From a virus: a stretch of 25,910 bases of DNA. Shown in pieces: positions 1 to 5,312 of this stretch. Every line of letters starts with the position of its first letter. Position 1 is the stretch's first letter. Below the pieces are notes generated by a model. It worked only from the letters and a program-made list of their open reading frames with translations, searched no databases and was not told the origin of the DNA. A program made the translations under genes and the position numbers. The stretch covers positions 1-25,910 of IMG/VR virus record IMGVR_UViG_3300030107_000037. One strand, written 5' to 3'.

Positions 1-452
1 TCTATATGATAGGCGGTTTATTTCATTTATTACTATGAGCAATAAACTAGGTTAAACTATACTTCAAAACAGCCGCTAGTTATCGGTATCTAATCGCTTT
101 GCCATAACGATTAGGTTACTTTACTTTTGCTAGTCTTATAGTCACTAGCTCCAAAGGACTACTGTAAAAAAGTTTCGCTAATCTCTAGCACCCAGTAACA
201 AGGGTTTAAACTTAACCTAATATTGATAAGCATTGCCTATCTAGGTTTTACAGCTCCTATTTTCAAATAACGTGGACTAACTGGTAAGGACTAATATTTC
301 CGACTAATGCCAAGCTATGAAACCGATATATAGTATAAATTAGCATTGTAAAATCTAAATGCGACTAATTTGAGATAAAAACGACAAATGATAAAAAAAA
401 TATTAAATTAATTTTAAATGAACAACTGTTCAATTATCAGCTGTGTAACTGA

Positions 453-497
453 TAGTTTAACGTTAAACTAGTTTTGTATTTTTGTTTAATGTTAAAC
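453..497. promoter_or_regulatory. paired palindromes with GTTAAAC half-sites (candidate operators)
   Basis: Positions 453-470 form a perfect 18-bp palindrome containing GTTTAACGTTAAAC (455-468). A second copy with one changed base, GTTTAATGTTAAAC, lies at 484-497, 29 bp from the first copy's start (about three helical turns). Further single GTTAAAC half-sites occur at 51-57 and 659-665. Two phased near-identical palindromes in a gene-free region look like binding sites for a dimeric repressor or an initiator protein. The protein that would bind is not in the window. Confidence 0.5.
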
Positions 498-702
498 GTG
501 TTTGGTTTTTATGGGGTGGTATATCGTGCAATATAAATGATGGGGTATACATAATTTAAGCAGTTTTTGAGCAATGTTTTTGAAAATGTTACATTATAAC
601 ATCGTAATATCGATATTCTTAATAGTATATTGTGTAAAATACTTAATAAATACAGTATGTTAAACGAAAAAGAGATACTTTTTTTATCTTTTGACCTAGT
701 GT

Positions 703-716
703 TATGTTATAACATA
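703..716. repeat. 14-bp perfect palindrome TATGTTATAACATA
   Basis: A perfect dyad. The related arms ATGTTA and TAACAT recur, split by 5 bp, at 586-602. The core TATGTTATAAC recurs at 6215-6225, where it overlaps the -10 box proposed upstream of the DUF1127 gene. That repetition suggests a common binding site, though such AT-rich strings also arise by chance in this base composition. Confidence 0.35.
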
Positions 717-849
717 GCATACCGGTATGGGACACTGGGGATACCCCCGTACATATATACCCAGAATGACAGAAATTAGAAAAATTAGGTTGTTAACCAC
801 TTTGTTTTAAACTTGTTACAATTGAAACAATACGTGTATAAATTAATAC

Positions 850-885
850 TTGACAGCGGGGGCATTATGAGATATAATTATGTAT
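850..885 (+). promoter_or_regulatory. perfect sigma70-type promoter upstream of the lysis block
   Basis: TTGACA (850-855) and TATAAT (873-878) are separated by exactly 17 bp, matching the bacterial housekeeping consensus at all 12 positions and in spacing. The start of transcription should fall near 885, about 180 bases before the first gene at 1062. No other gene lies between. This promoter probably drives the small protein at 1062, the lysis cassette and the accessory genes through about 6184. A nearly symmetric dyad sits just upstream (813-830) and a perfect palindrome covers the start site (878-891), so control by a DNA-binding protein is plausible. Confidence 0.8.
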
Positions 886-891
886 ACATAA
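878..891. promoter_or_regulatory. 14-bp palindrome over the -10 box and start site (candidate operator)
   Basis: TTATGTATACATAA is a perfect palindrome that begins on the last base of the TATAAT box and spans the predicted transcription start. Its right half, GTATACATAA, is repeated at 545-554. A protein bound here would block RNA polymerase, so I infer an operator. No candidate repressor gene is visible in the window. Confidence 0.5.
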
Positions 892-1061
892 CGTATTACT
901 TAAAGCTTAACTTAACTCTACTATTACTAAATTAATTAGAGTTAATAGATACTAAGAGTAATACTTAAAGTATTACTTAAAGTACTGACGCATATTTAAA
1001 CTTTTTTCTGTCGTCCCTATAAAAGTACTTGCTTTTCCTAAAACTTAAAGTATAACTACCA
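886..1061 (+). other. 5' leader with two dyads and four ACTTAAAG repeats
   Basis: This is the untranslated stretch between the predicted start site and the first gene. It contains a 9-bp inverted repeat, TTAACTCTA (912-920) with TAGAGTTAA (937-945), able to form a stem with a 16-base loop. It also holds a 21-base near-perfect palindrome (957-977, 10-bp arms around a single central A). ACTTAAAG occurs at 898-905, 963-970, 975-982 and 1043-1050. No run of T follows either stem, so neither is a classical terminator. The elements could be protein-binding sites or an mRNA structure. Confidence 0.4.
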
Positions 1062-1313
1062 ATGTCCAAGAAAAAAATGTTTGCTTCGGATTCCGTTATA
1101 GAGGAATTTTACAAAGCACTAGCTGATAACAACGAAGCAAAACTACGAAGAGTACATATACCACGTTCAGACGTATTCTATGTACGAGAAGCTATTCATC
1201 AAAACACAGGTGTCAGGTATACTCTAGATAGAGTAGAACGTGCTATGTATTTGGAGGGGCATCTTAATAAGCAGGACGTGTTAGACCCCGAAAGAATAAG
1301 AGATTGGGAATAA
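1062..1313 (+). CDS. conserved small phage protein, function unknown
   Basis: This 83-residue, charged and mainly helical protein has no membrane segment or recognised catalytic motif. It starts at ATG 1062 with no clear Shine-Dalgarno. It is the first gene after the promoter at 850-878, and its stop overlaps the start of the next gene (TAATG, 1311-1315), implying translational coupling to the lysis cassette. A central segment reads like a small DNA- or protein-binding fold (VFYVREAIHQNTGVRYTLDR, about residues 38-57), but that is only an impression. I do not recognise the family well enough to name it. Confidence 0.75.
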   Translation: MSKKKMFASDSVIEEFYKALADNNEAKLRRVHIPRSDVFYVREAIHQNTGVRYTLDRVERAMYLEGHLNKQDVLDPERIRDWE

Positions 1314-1615
1314 TGGTAGAAGAATACGACTTAGATGGGAACGGTAAACTGGACGCTGAAGAACGTGCTATCTACTTAGAAGATAGACGTAGAAAAATGG
1401 AGGATGAAGATGCCAAGCGTGATGCCCAACGCAACATGACTTGGTTTGCTTTATCAGGAATGGTACTCTATCCCATGGGTATCTTTCTCTGTACACTACT
1501 TGGCATGGATACAGCAGCAATGTTAATAGCTGATATTGCTAACATCTATGTCGTATCAGTATCAGCACTTGTCGGTGCATACTTTGGATTTTCAGCAATG
1601 GGGAATAAGAAATGA
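1313..1615 (+). CDS. EF-hand plus two-helix membrane protein
   Basis: The protein is 100 residues long from ATG 1313. A TTG nine bases upstream is possible, but the ATG overlaps the previous stop (TAATG) as in neighbouring genes. Residues 6-17 (DLDGNGKLDAEE) match a canonical 12-residue EF-hand calcium loop, with acidic or oxygen ligands at loop positions 1, 3, 5 and 12 and Gly at 6. A charged helical linker follows, then two hydrophobic segments (about residues 44-66 and 70-95). The next gene is a holin-like protein coupled by ATGA at 1612, and an endolysin follows. It may be a second holin component or an antiholin. Calcium binding is inferred from the loop alone. Confidence 0.75.
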   Translation: MVEEYDLDGNGKLDAEERAIYLEDRRRKMEDEDAKRDAQRNMTWFALSGMVLYPMGIFLCTLLGMDTAAMLIADIANIYVVSVSALVGAYFGFSAMGNKK

Positions 1616-1995
1616 TACAAGGTTTGATCGGACCTATAGCTAGTCTGGCAGGTACTTGGCTTAACGGCAAGGTAGAACAGAAAGCTGCACAGAATAAAGT
1701 AAAAGTAGCTAAGGCAGAGGCTGAAGCTCAGATAATGCTTTCAGCTGCTACCAGTGAAGCTGAGTGGGATCGCATTATGGCGAAAGCATCAGCTAACTCG
1801 TGGAAAGACGAGTGGCTTACTATTCTGTTTTCAATACCACTAATTCTAGCATTTTGTGGAGACTGGGGCAGACAAATAGTAGCAGATGGTTTTCTTGCTT
1901 TGGAAGTTATGCCAAGCTACTATCAATACACATTAGGCGTAATCGTATCTGCATCTTTCGGTGTAAGGGCAGCTACCAAGTTTTTTAGGAAATAG
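1612..1995 (+). CDS. holin-like membrane protein
   Basis: The protein has 127 residues. Its N-terminus is a short Gly-rich hydrophobic segment (IGPIASLAGTWL), followed by an Ala/Lys/Glu amphipathic helix (about residues 20-55). NSWKDEW precedes a hydrophobic helix (about 67-84), and a second one (about 103-122) ends in a basic tail. This resembles the three-helix holin family described from gene transfer agents and marine phages (GTA_holin_3TM type). Such proteins sit in the inner membrane and make holes that let the endolysin reach peptidoglycan. Its place directly before the M15 endolysin and after another small membrane protein supports the role. It starts at ATG 1612, overlapping the previous stop. 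Confidence 0.75.
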   Translation: MIQGLIGPIASLAGTWLNGKVEQKAAQNKVKVAKAEAEAQIMLSAATSEAEWDRIMAKASANSWKDEWLTILFSIPLILAFCGDWGRQIVADGFLALEVMPSYYQYTLGVIVSASFGVRAATKFFRK

Positions 1996-1997
1996 AC

Positions 1998-2453
1998 ATG
2001 GCATTTAAATTAAGTAGACGTAGCCTTGACAGGCTAGAGGGTGTTGATGAAAGAATGGTAGCAGTTGTTAAACATGCTATCACAGCAACAAAAACTGACT
2101 TTGGAGTTATCCAAGGTATGAGAACTGTAGAACAACAGAAAGAGTTAGTGGCAAAAGGTGCAAGTCAGACTATGAAGAGTAAGCACCTAGAGGGACTAGC
2201 AGTAGATCTGATGGCCTATATTAATGGTCGTGGCTCCTGGGAATTAAACTTGTACGATGACTTAGCTGACGCTATGAAAGAAGGTGCAAGCTTTGTCGGA
2301 TGTAAAGTTCGTTGGGGTGCAGCTTGGCACATAGATTCTATCGGTGACTACGAGGGATCTATGGAAGATGCAATGAATGAATATATTGATCTACGTAGGT
2401 CTCAGGGACGTAGACCTTTTATTGACGGTCCACATTTTGAATTAATGGTGTAA
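1998..2453 (+). CDS. endolysin, M15-family L-alanyl-D-glutamate peptidase
   Basis: This 151-residue enzyme is predicted to cut peptidoglycan cross-bridge peptides during lysis. It carries the zinc signature of M15 (VanY/Ply500/T5 Lys-type) peptidases: SKHLEGLAVD with His63 and Asp70 as ligands, and near the C-terminus DGPHFEL with His146 as third ligand and Asp143 at the position of the catalytic acid/base. The upstream segment GVIQGMRTVEQQKELVAKG is also typical. There is no signal peptide and no membrane anchor, so it should depend on the holin encoded just upstream. Length is normal for single-domain M15 endolysins. The start ATG 1998 lies three bases after the holin stop. Confidence 0.93.
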   Translation: MAFKLSRRSLDRLEGVDERMVAVVKHAITATKTDFGVIQGMRTVEQQKELVAKGASQTMKSKHLEGLAVDLMAYINGRGSWELNLYDDLADAMKEGASFVGCKVRWGAAWHIDSIGDYEGSMEDAMNEYIDLRRSQGRRPFIDGPHFELMV

Positions 2454-2464
2454 AGGAAAACAAA

Positions 2465-2656
2465 ATGGCTAAAAAAGATGATAAAATTACAGAGGCTTTA
2501 AAAATACTATTTGATACTAGTAATATGAAACCCACCCCAAAAGTTGAAAAAGAAATTGATGATTTAATTAAAAAGATTTTAGCAAAAAAATCTCGTATGT
2601 TTAAAGGTGGTCTAGCAAAAAAGAAACCTGTTAAAAAACCTGTTAAGAAGAAGTAA
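2465..2656 (+). CDS. small Lys-rich protein with KGG-type basic tail
   Basis: The protein has 63 residues. The first 40 form a predicted amphipathic helix pair (KITEALKILFDTSNM...EKEIDDLIKKIL). The tail is strongly basic, beginning at FKGGLAKKK and ending in KPVKKPVKKK. A Shine-Dalgarno-like AAAGGAAAA lies upstream of ATG 2465. The KGGL plus poly-Lys tail resembles the extreme C-terminus of the 2156-residue protein (NKGGLMKKKKK) and the repeats of the protein at 4990-5301. The function is unknown; DNA binding or virion packaging by the basic tail is only inference. Confidence 0.75.
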   Translation: MAKKDDKITEALKILFDTSNMKPTPKVEKEIDDLIKKILAKKSRMFKGGLAKKKPVKKPVKKK

Positions 2657-2657
2657 C

Positions 2658-2942
2658 ATGGCAACAACCAAAGACGTAGAACGTCTACCCAGTGGCAAAC
2701 TAAAATATCGGGGTGAAACATTTCCGGGTTACAATAAACCAAAGAAAACTCCCGGTGGATCTAAGAAGTCTGCTGTTCTTGCTAAGAAAGGCAAGGAGGT
2801 AAAGATTGTTCGTTTTGGTGATCCCAACATGAGTATTAAGAAAGACCAACCGGCTAGACGTAAAAGCTTTAGGGCAAGACATAACTGTGATACAGCAACT
2901 GACAAGTTTACTGCACGTTACTGGTCTTGTAGGGCTTGGTAA
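2658..2942 (+). CDS. conserved basic phage protein with RHNC...YWSCRAW C-terminus
   Basis: The protein has 94 residues, is very basic, and starts one base after the preceding stop. Its N-terminal half is Lys/Gly-rich (KYRGETFPGYNKPKKTPGGS). The C-terminal half carries a striking conserved block, FGDPNMSIKKDQPARRKSFR, then ARHNCDTATDK and ARYWSCRAW (about residues 53-94). The two cysteines and His might bind a metal, but there are too few ligands for a classic zinc finger. I have seen this type in many marine phage genomes, always as a hypothetical protein. Its stop overlaps the next start (TAATG). Confidence 0.8.
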   Translation: MATTKDVERLPSGKLKYRGETFPGYNKPKKTPGGSKKSAVLAKKGKEVKIVRFGDPNMSIKKDQPARRKSFRARHNCDTATDKFTARYWSCRAW

Positions 2943-3130
2943 TGTGGTTAGCTATAGTATTAGCTTGTGGTACACCATACGCTCATTCGTGTATTGTGTA
3001 TGCAAAAAATGATGTTTTATTTCCAACAGAAGAAGCATGTAAAGAAGAAACAGCTACGGGTGTAGATATAATGGAAGCACAAGGTTTCTTTGCTAGACCT
3101 GCCTGTTTTAAAATTGGAACAAACTTATAG
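2942..3130 (+). CDS. small exported or membrane-anchored Cys-containing protein
   Basis: The protein has 62 residues from ATG 2942, which overlaps the previous stop (TAATG). The N-terminus MWLAIVLACGTPYA is short and hydrophobic, a weak signal peptide or anchor without a basic N-region. Cysteines at about residues 9, 18, 34 and 56 could make two disulfides outside the cytoplasm. The segment FPTEEACKEE followed by AQGFFARPACFKI looks like a small folded domain. The next gene also has a signal peptide, so the pair may act in the envelope, and it lies close to the lysis cassette. A spanin role is possible but unsupported, because there is no lipobox. Confidence 0.6.
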   Translation: MWLAIVLACGTPYAHSCIVYAKNDVLFPTEEACKEETATGVDIMEAQGFFARPACFKIGTNL

Positions 3131-3139
3131 GAGTTTAAA

Positions 3140-3490
3140 ATGAAGAAGTTATTATTAGCGACTGCAGTAGCAGTTGCAGGAACATCAGTATCGGCTATGG
3201 ATATTGGATATGGATTATCTATCGGTGCTGAAACAGATATGAGTTATACAACAGGAACAGAAACATGGGAACTAGATGTTACCCCTAAAGTAAGCATGGG
3301 TGCTTATGGAGTTTCTTTTTCTACTGAAACAACTATTGACGTGTTAGACATTAACAACGGTGACATCTTTACCGGACTAGACTGGAAAGCTGAATATGCT
3401 TGGAAAGGTCTAACAACTTACACAGAAGTATCGTCAGATGCAGATTTTGAATTTGGTGATATTACAATGGGTGTAAAGTTTTCATTTTAA
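3140..3490 (+). CDS. signal-peptide beta-barrel-like outer membrane protein
   Basis: The protein has 116 residues. Residues 1-19 (MKKLLLATAVAVAGTSVSA) are a textbook Sec signal peptide with a cleavage site before MD. The mature part is a series of alternating hydrophilic and hydrophobic strands, about 6-8 short beta strands. It ends in TMGVKFSF: a C-terminal Phe with aromatic or hydrophobic residues at alternate positions, the usual signal for BAM insertion into an outer membrane. The mature chain of about 97 residues is short for an eight-strand barrel. A good GGAG ribosome site precedes the ATG. Phage outer-membrane proteins are known to block receptors (superinfection exclusion) in other phages. 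That role here is inference. Confidence 0.7.
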   Translation: MKKLLLATAVAVAGTSVSAMDIGYGLSIGAETDMSYTTGTETWELDVTPKVSMGAYGVSFSTETTIDVLDINNGDIFTGLDWKAEYAWKGLTTYTEVSSDADFEFGDITMGVKFSF

Positions 3491-3503
3491 TTAGGAGTAC
3501 CTA

Positions 3504-3683
3504 ATGGCTAAGAAAAAAAGTACAGTAAATGTTGCTGGTAACTACACCAAACCGACCATGCGTAAAAACCTCGTTGCCAAAGTTAAAGCCGGTAGCAAAG
3601 GTGGCAAACCCGGACAATGGTCGGCACGAAAGGCCCAGATGGTTGCAAAGCAATACAAAGCAAAAGGAGGAGGATACAGATGA
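3504..3683 (+). CDS. conserved small basic phage protein (KPGQWSARKAQ motif)
   Basis: The protein has 59 residues, with ATG 3504 after a TAGGAG ribosome site. The sequence is basic and carries YTKPTMRKNLVAKVKAG, SKGGKPGQWSARKAQMVAK and a C-terminus QYKAKGGGYR. The middle motif recurs in many phage genomes as a short protein of unknown function. The gene lies in the run of Lys-rich proteins and overlaps the next start by ATGA (3680-3683). It probably has one or two helices. Nucleic-acid binding is plausible from charge alone. Confidence 0.8.
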   Translation: MAKKKSTVNVAGNYTKPTMRKNLVAKVKAGSKGGKPGQWSARKAQMVAKQYKAKGGGYR

Positions 3684-3754
3684 GAAGGTATTTAAAAAGA
3701 CTATGGTGTGCCTTGATAAATCGTAAATGTAATCCAGAATGTGAGTGTTGTTAG
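3680..3754 (+). CDS. 24-residue Cys-rich basic peptide
   Basis: The ATG at 3680 overlaps the previous stop (ATGA) and is preceded by a very strong Shine-Dalgarno (AAAGGAGGAGGA, 3662-3673), better than those of most neighbours. The product has a basic, amphipathic N-terminus (MRRYLKRLWCALINRK) followed by CNPECECC. In all it has five cysteines, four of them in the last eight residues. The stop abuts the GTG start of the next gene at 3755. The Cys cluster could bind a metal or form disulfides. I cannot assign a function, and it might serve partly to couple translation of the next gene. Confidence 0.65.
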   Translation: MRRYLKRLWCALINRKCNPECECC

Positions 3755-4027
3755 GTGGCACTTTCTAAATCTCAAAAAAGTTTAAAGTCTTGGACAAAAC
3801 AAAAATGGAGAACCAAAAGTGGTAAGCCTAGTGCTAAGACTGGTGAGAGGTATTTACCTTCTGCGGCTATTAAGTCTCTTAGCGATGCTGAGTATGCCGC
3901 TACAACCAGAGCTAAACGAAAAGGCACGAAGGCAGGTAAGCAGCATGTGGCTCAACCTAAGAAAATCGCAAAGAAAACGAAACCTTTTAGAGCCTCTAAG
4001 GGTGGTGTTACCAGAAAGAAAAAGTAA
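3755..4027 (+). CDS. conserved Lys-rich phage protein
   Basis: The protein has 90 residues. It appears to begin at GTG 3755, directly after the stop of the small Cys peptide. The sequence is highly basic with a recognisable conserved pattern: SKSQKSLKSWTKQKW, then SGKPSAKTGERYLPSAAIKS, AEYAATTRAKRKG and GKQHVAQPKKIAKKT, ending in TRKKK. I know this pattern from phages and some large DNA viruses as a protein of unknown function; a Pfam DUF probably covers it, but I cannot name it safely. No membrane segment or enzymatic motif is visible. Its stop overlaps the next start (TAATG). Confidence 0.85.
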   Translation: MALSKSQKSLKSWTKQKWRTKSGKPSAKTGERYLPSAAIKSLSDAEYAATTRAKRKGTKAGKQHVAQPKKIAKKTKPFRASKGGVTRKKK

Positions 4028-4326
4028 TGGCTAAAGATCCTAAAGTAGGTACAGGTAAAAAACCTAAAGGTTCTGGTCGTAGACTATACACAGACGAAAA
4101 CCCAAAAGACACAGTATCAATAAAATTTGCTACTATAGCTGATGCAAAAGCTACCATAGCAAAAGTAAAAAGAATAAAAAAACCTTACGCAAGGAAGATT
4201 CAGATCTTGACAGTAGCCGAACAACGTGCTAAAGTAATGGGAAAAACTGCAATAGCTAATTTATTTAAACAGGCTAAAGCAGACTTGCGAAGGAAACATA
4301 AAAAAGATGGCGTATCTAACAAGTAG
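4027..4326 (+). CDS. conserved basic phage protein (KDPKVGTGKKPKGSGRRLYT type)
   Basis: The protein has 99 residues, is Lys-rich, and starts at ATG 4027 overlapping the preceding stop. The N-terminal block KDPKVGTGKKPKGSGRRLYT followed by DENPKDTVSIKFAT is typical of a family seen repeatedly in marine phages. The rest is helical (ADAKATIAKVKRI, AEQRAKVMGKTAI). The first part may be a flexible basic arm before a small alpha/beta domain. The last 20 bases overlap the next gene. The function is unknown. Its constant company with other basic proteins near lysis and packaging genes suggests a virion or DNA-handling role. Confidence 0.85.
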   Translation: MAKDPKVGTGKKPKGSGRRLYTDENPKDTVSIKFATIADAKATIAKVKRIKKPYARKIQILTVAEQRAKVMGKTAIANLFKQAKADLRRKHKKDGVSNK

Positions 4327-4993
4327 CATTCCTCACTTTAAAGCGTGGGTCAGAAGAGAATACACAAAAAACTTAGAAGAGTATCATGGAGAGTTCCTAC
4401 ATTGTATGGTTATTGGTGTCACTACTATGCCAAACCGGACTCTCAGCTTTCAAGTTATTTTTACAGGCTGCGAGTCTGATGATAGTGATAGCCCCAATAT
4501 ACATGGTGGTGCGATGTGGGCTAGATTACCTCTTATAGCTCTGGTGGCAGATACCCCCCTAGAAGATTGGCCTCAAGAGTTACCACCGTATCTAGCACAG
4601 CCTTGGGATTGTATGTCGCACCACCACAGTGTGTACAAATTAGAAAGAGCAACTCCAGCTCCTTGGATAGCCAAGGTAGACGGAGAGTTCTACCCAGCTA
4701 AATATTATTTTACTGTAGACTATACTGACAGTGAAGTTGCAGATGACCCAGCACAACATAAACAATCTCATGTATTGGAGTTGTTAGATGCTGGAGAGTA
4801 TACTGGTAACATGGTTGCGTTACCCAATAATAGAGTGAGAGTAACTCACCCAGCTTGGTTTGAAACAGGAGAAGGTGCTCCTGACTTTAGGCCAAATCAA
4901 CATATATACAACTCGAAAGAACACGTAGACTATGTTTGGGATACGCAACGAGTTTTTAATAATTTATATAGTGAGGATAAGGAATATCAATGA
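4307..4993 (+). CDS. conserved marine phage protein, 228 residues, unknown function
   Basis: This is an acidic, aromatic-rich protein with no signal peptide or membrane helix. The start at ATG 4307 overlaps the previous gene by 20 bases, with AAGGAAA upstream. Conserved-looking blocks include FTGCESDD, HGGAMWARLPLIALVADTPL, QPWDCMSHHHSVY, YPAKYYFTVDYTDSEVADDP, AQHKQSHVLEL and VALPNNRVRVTHPAWF. I recognise this type as a hypothetical protein common in marine phages. Clustered His, Cys and Asp residues could bind metal, but no known catalytic pattern is evident. It is the one large, non-basic gene inside a run of small basic ones. It overlaps the next start by ATGA. Confidence 0.85.
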   Translation: MAYLTSSIPHFKAWVRREYTKNLEEYHGEFLHCMVIGVTTMPNRTLSFQVIFTGCESDDSDSPNIHGGAMWARLPLIALVADTPLEDWPQELPPYLAQPWDCMSHHHSVYKLERATPAPWIAKVDGEFYPAKYYFTVDYTDSEVADDPAQHKQSHVLELLDAGEYTGNMVALPNNRVRVTHPAWFETGEGAPDFRPNQHIYNSKEHVDYVWDTQRVFNNLYSEDKEYQ

Positions 4994-5301
4994 AACATGG
5001 CATGAAGAAAAAAGGCTACGCAATGGGTGGCATGAAGAAAAAAGGTATGGCTAAAGGTGGTCTTAAAATGGTTAAGAATAAGGATGGAGACATGGTTCCA
5101 TTCTATGCAGCTGATGGCAAAGGTAAAATGAATAAAGGCGGCATGATGAAAAAAAAGGGCATGGCTAAAGGTGGAGCCATGATGAAGAAAAAAGCATATG
5201 CTAAAGGTGGTAGAGTTGCTATGTACAACCAAGGCGGCATGGTTAAAAATACAGGCACAATGAATACAGGTATTAAGACTGCCAAGAATACTTATAAATA
5301 A
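4990..5301 (+). CDS. low-complexity Lys/Met/Gly repeat protein
   Basis: The protein has 103 residues, built largely from repeats of the form MKKKGMAKGG (Gly-Gly at residues 13-14, 23-24, 50-51, 61-62, 73-74 and 82-83). A non-repeat insert, KNKDGDMVPFYAADGKGKM, lies at about residues 29-47. It has no acidic face and no membrane helix, so it is probably disordered and strongly cationic. The start ATG 4990 overlaps the previous stop (ATGA). The KGG-plus-KKK unit also ends the proteins at 2465 and 11048. Related repeat proteins occur in marine phage genomes without known function. DNA condensation inside the head or RNA binding is conceivable but untested. Confidence 0.8.
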   Translation: MKHGMKKKGYAMGGMKKKGMAKGGLKMVKNKDGDMVPFYAADGKGKMNKGGMMKKKGMAKGGAMMKKKAYAKGGRVAMYNQGGMVKNTGTMNTGIKTAKNTYK

Positions 5302-5312
5302 GGAACAGTAAC

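Larger units (their letters stand above)
1..849. other. gene-free, dyad-rich region upstream of the late genes
   Basis: I see no convincing gene on either strand: stops are frequent in all frames and no stretch has a ribosome site plus a long frame. The DNA is very AT-rich and crowded with dyads: CTAATCG-N11-CGATTAG (90-114), GCTAGT-N9-ACTAGC (129-149), GTTTAAAC (204-211), an 18-bp palindrome (453-470), ATGTTA-N5-TAACAT (586-602), a 14-bp palindrome (703-716) and TTGTTACAATTGAAACAA (813-830, 16 of 18 positions symmetric). GACTAA occurs four times (275-280, 289-294, 302-307, 363-368). In a compact phage genome such a gap usually holds control elements, an origin or a packaging/terminal region. 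The sequence alone does not say which. Confidence 0.7.

Noticed and set aside
662-700. Hairpin-like AAAAAGAGATA...TATCTTTT as a terminator
   Set aside because: Only a four-pair stem forms without a mismatch loop, and no gene ends nearby on either strand.
737-747. GGGG-ATA-CCCC mini hairpin
   Set aside because: Only a four-pair stem with a three-base loop and no T run. Too short to assign a role.
1304-1312. TTG starts extending the genes at 1313, 2942 and 8729
   Set aside because: In each case an ATG overlapping the preceding stop as TAATG is a better and consistent start; the extensions add only 2-5 residues.
3529-3726. + frame of 65 codons overlapping 3504-3683
   Set aside because: The other frame has the ribosome site, the conserved KPGQWSARKAQ motif and coupling to the next genes, so this is a shadow.
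4207-4235. TTGACA followed 17 bp later by TAAAGT inside 4027-4326
   Set aside because: The -10 match is poor (4/6) and the site lies in coding sequence with no gene boundary that needs it.
2419-5285. Reverse-strand open frames such as 2419-2742, 2700-2882, 3501-3761, 4987-5232 and 5103-5285
   Set aside because: They lie opposite well-supported + strand genes, show no ribosome sites or domain patterns, and several are hydrophobic only because they mirror Lys-rich codons.
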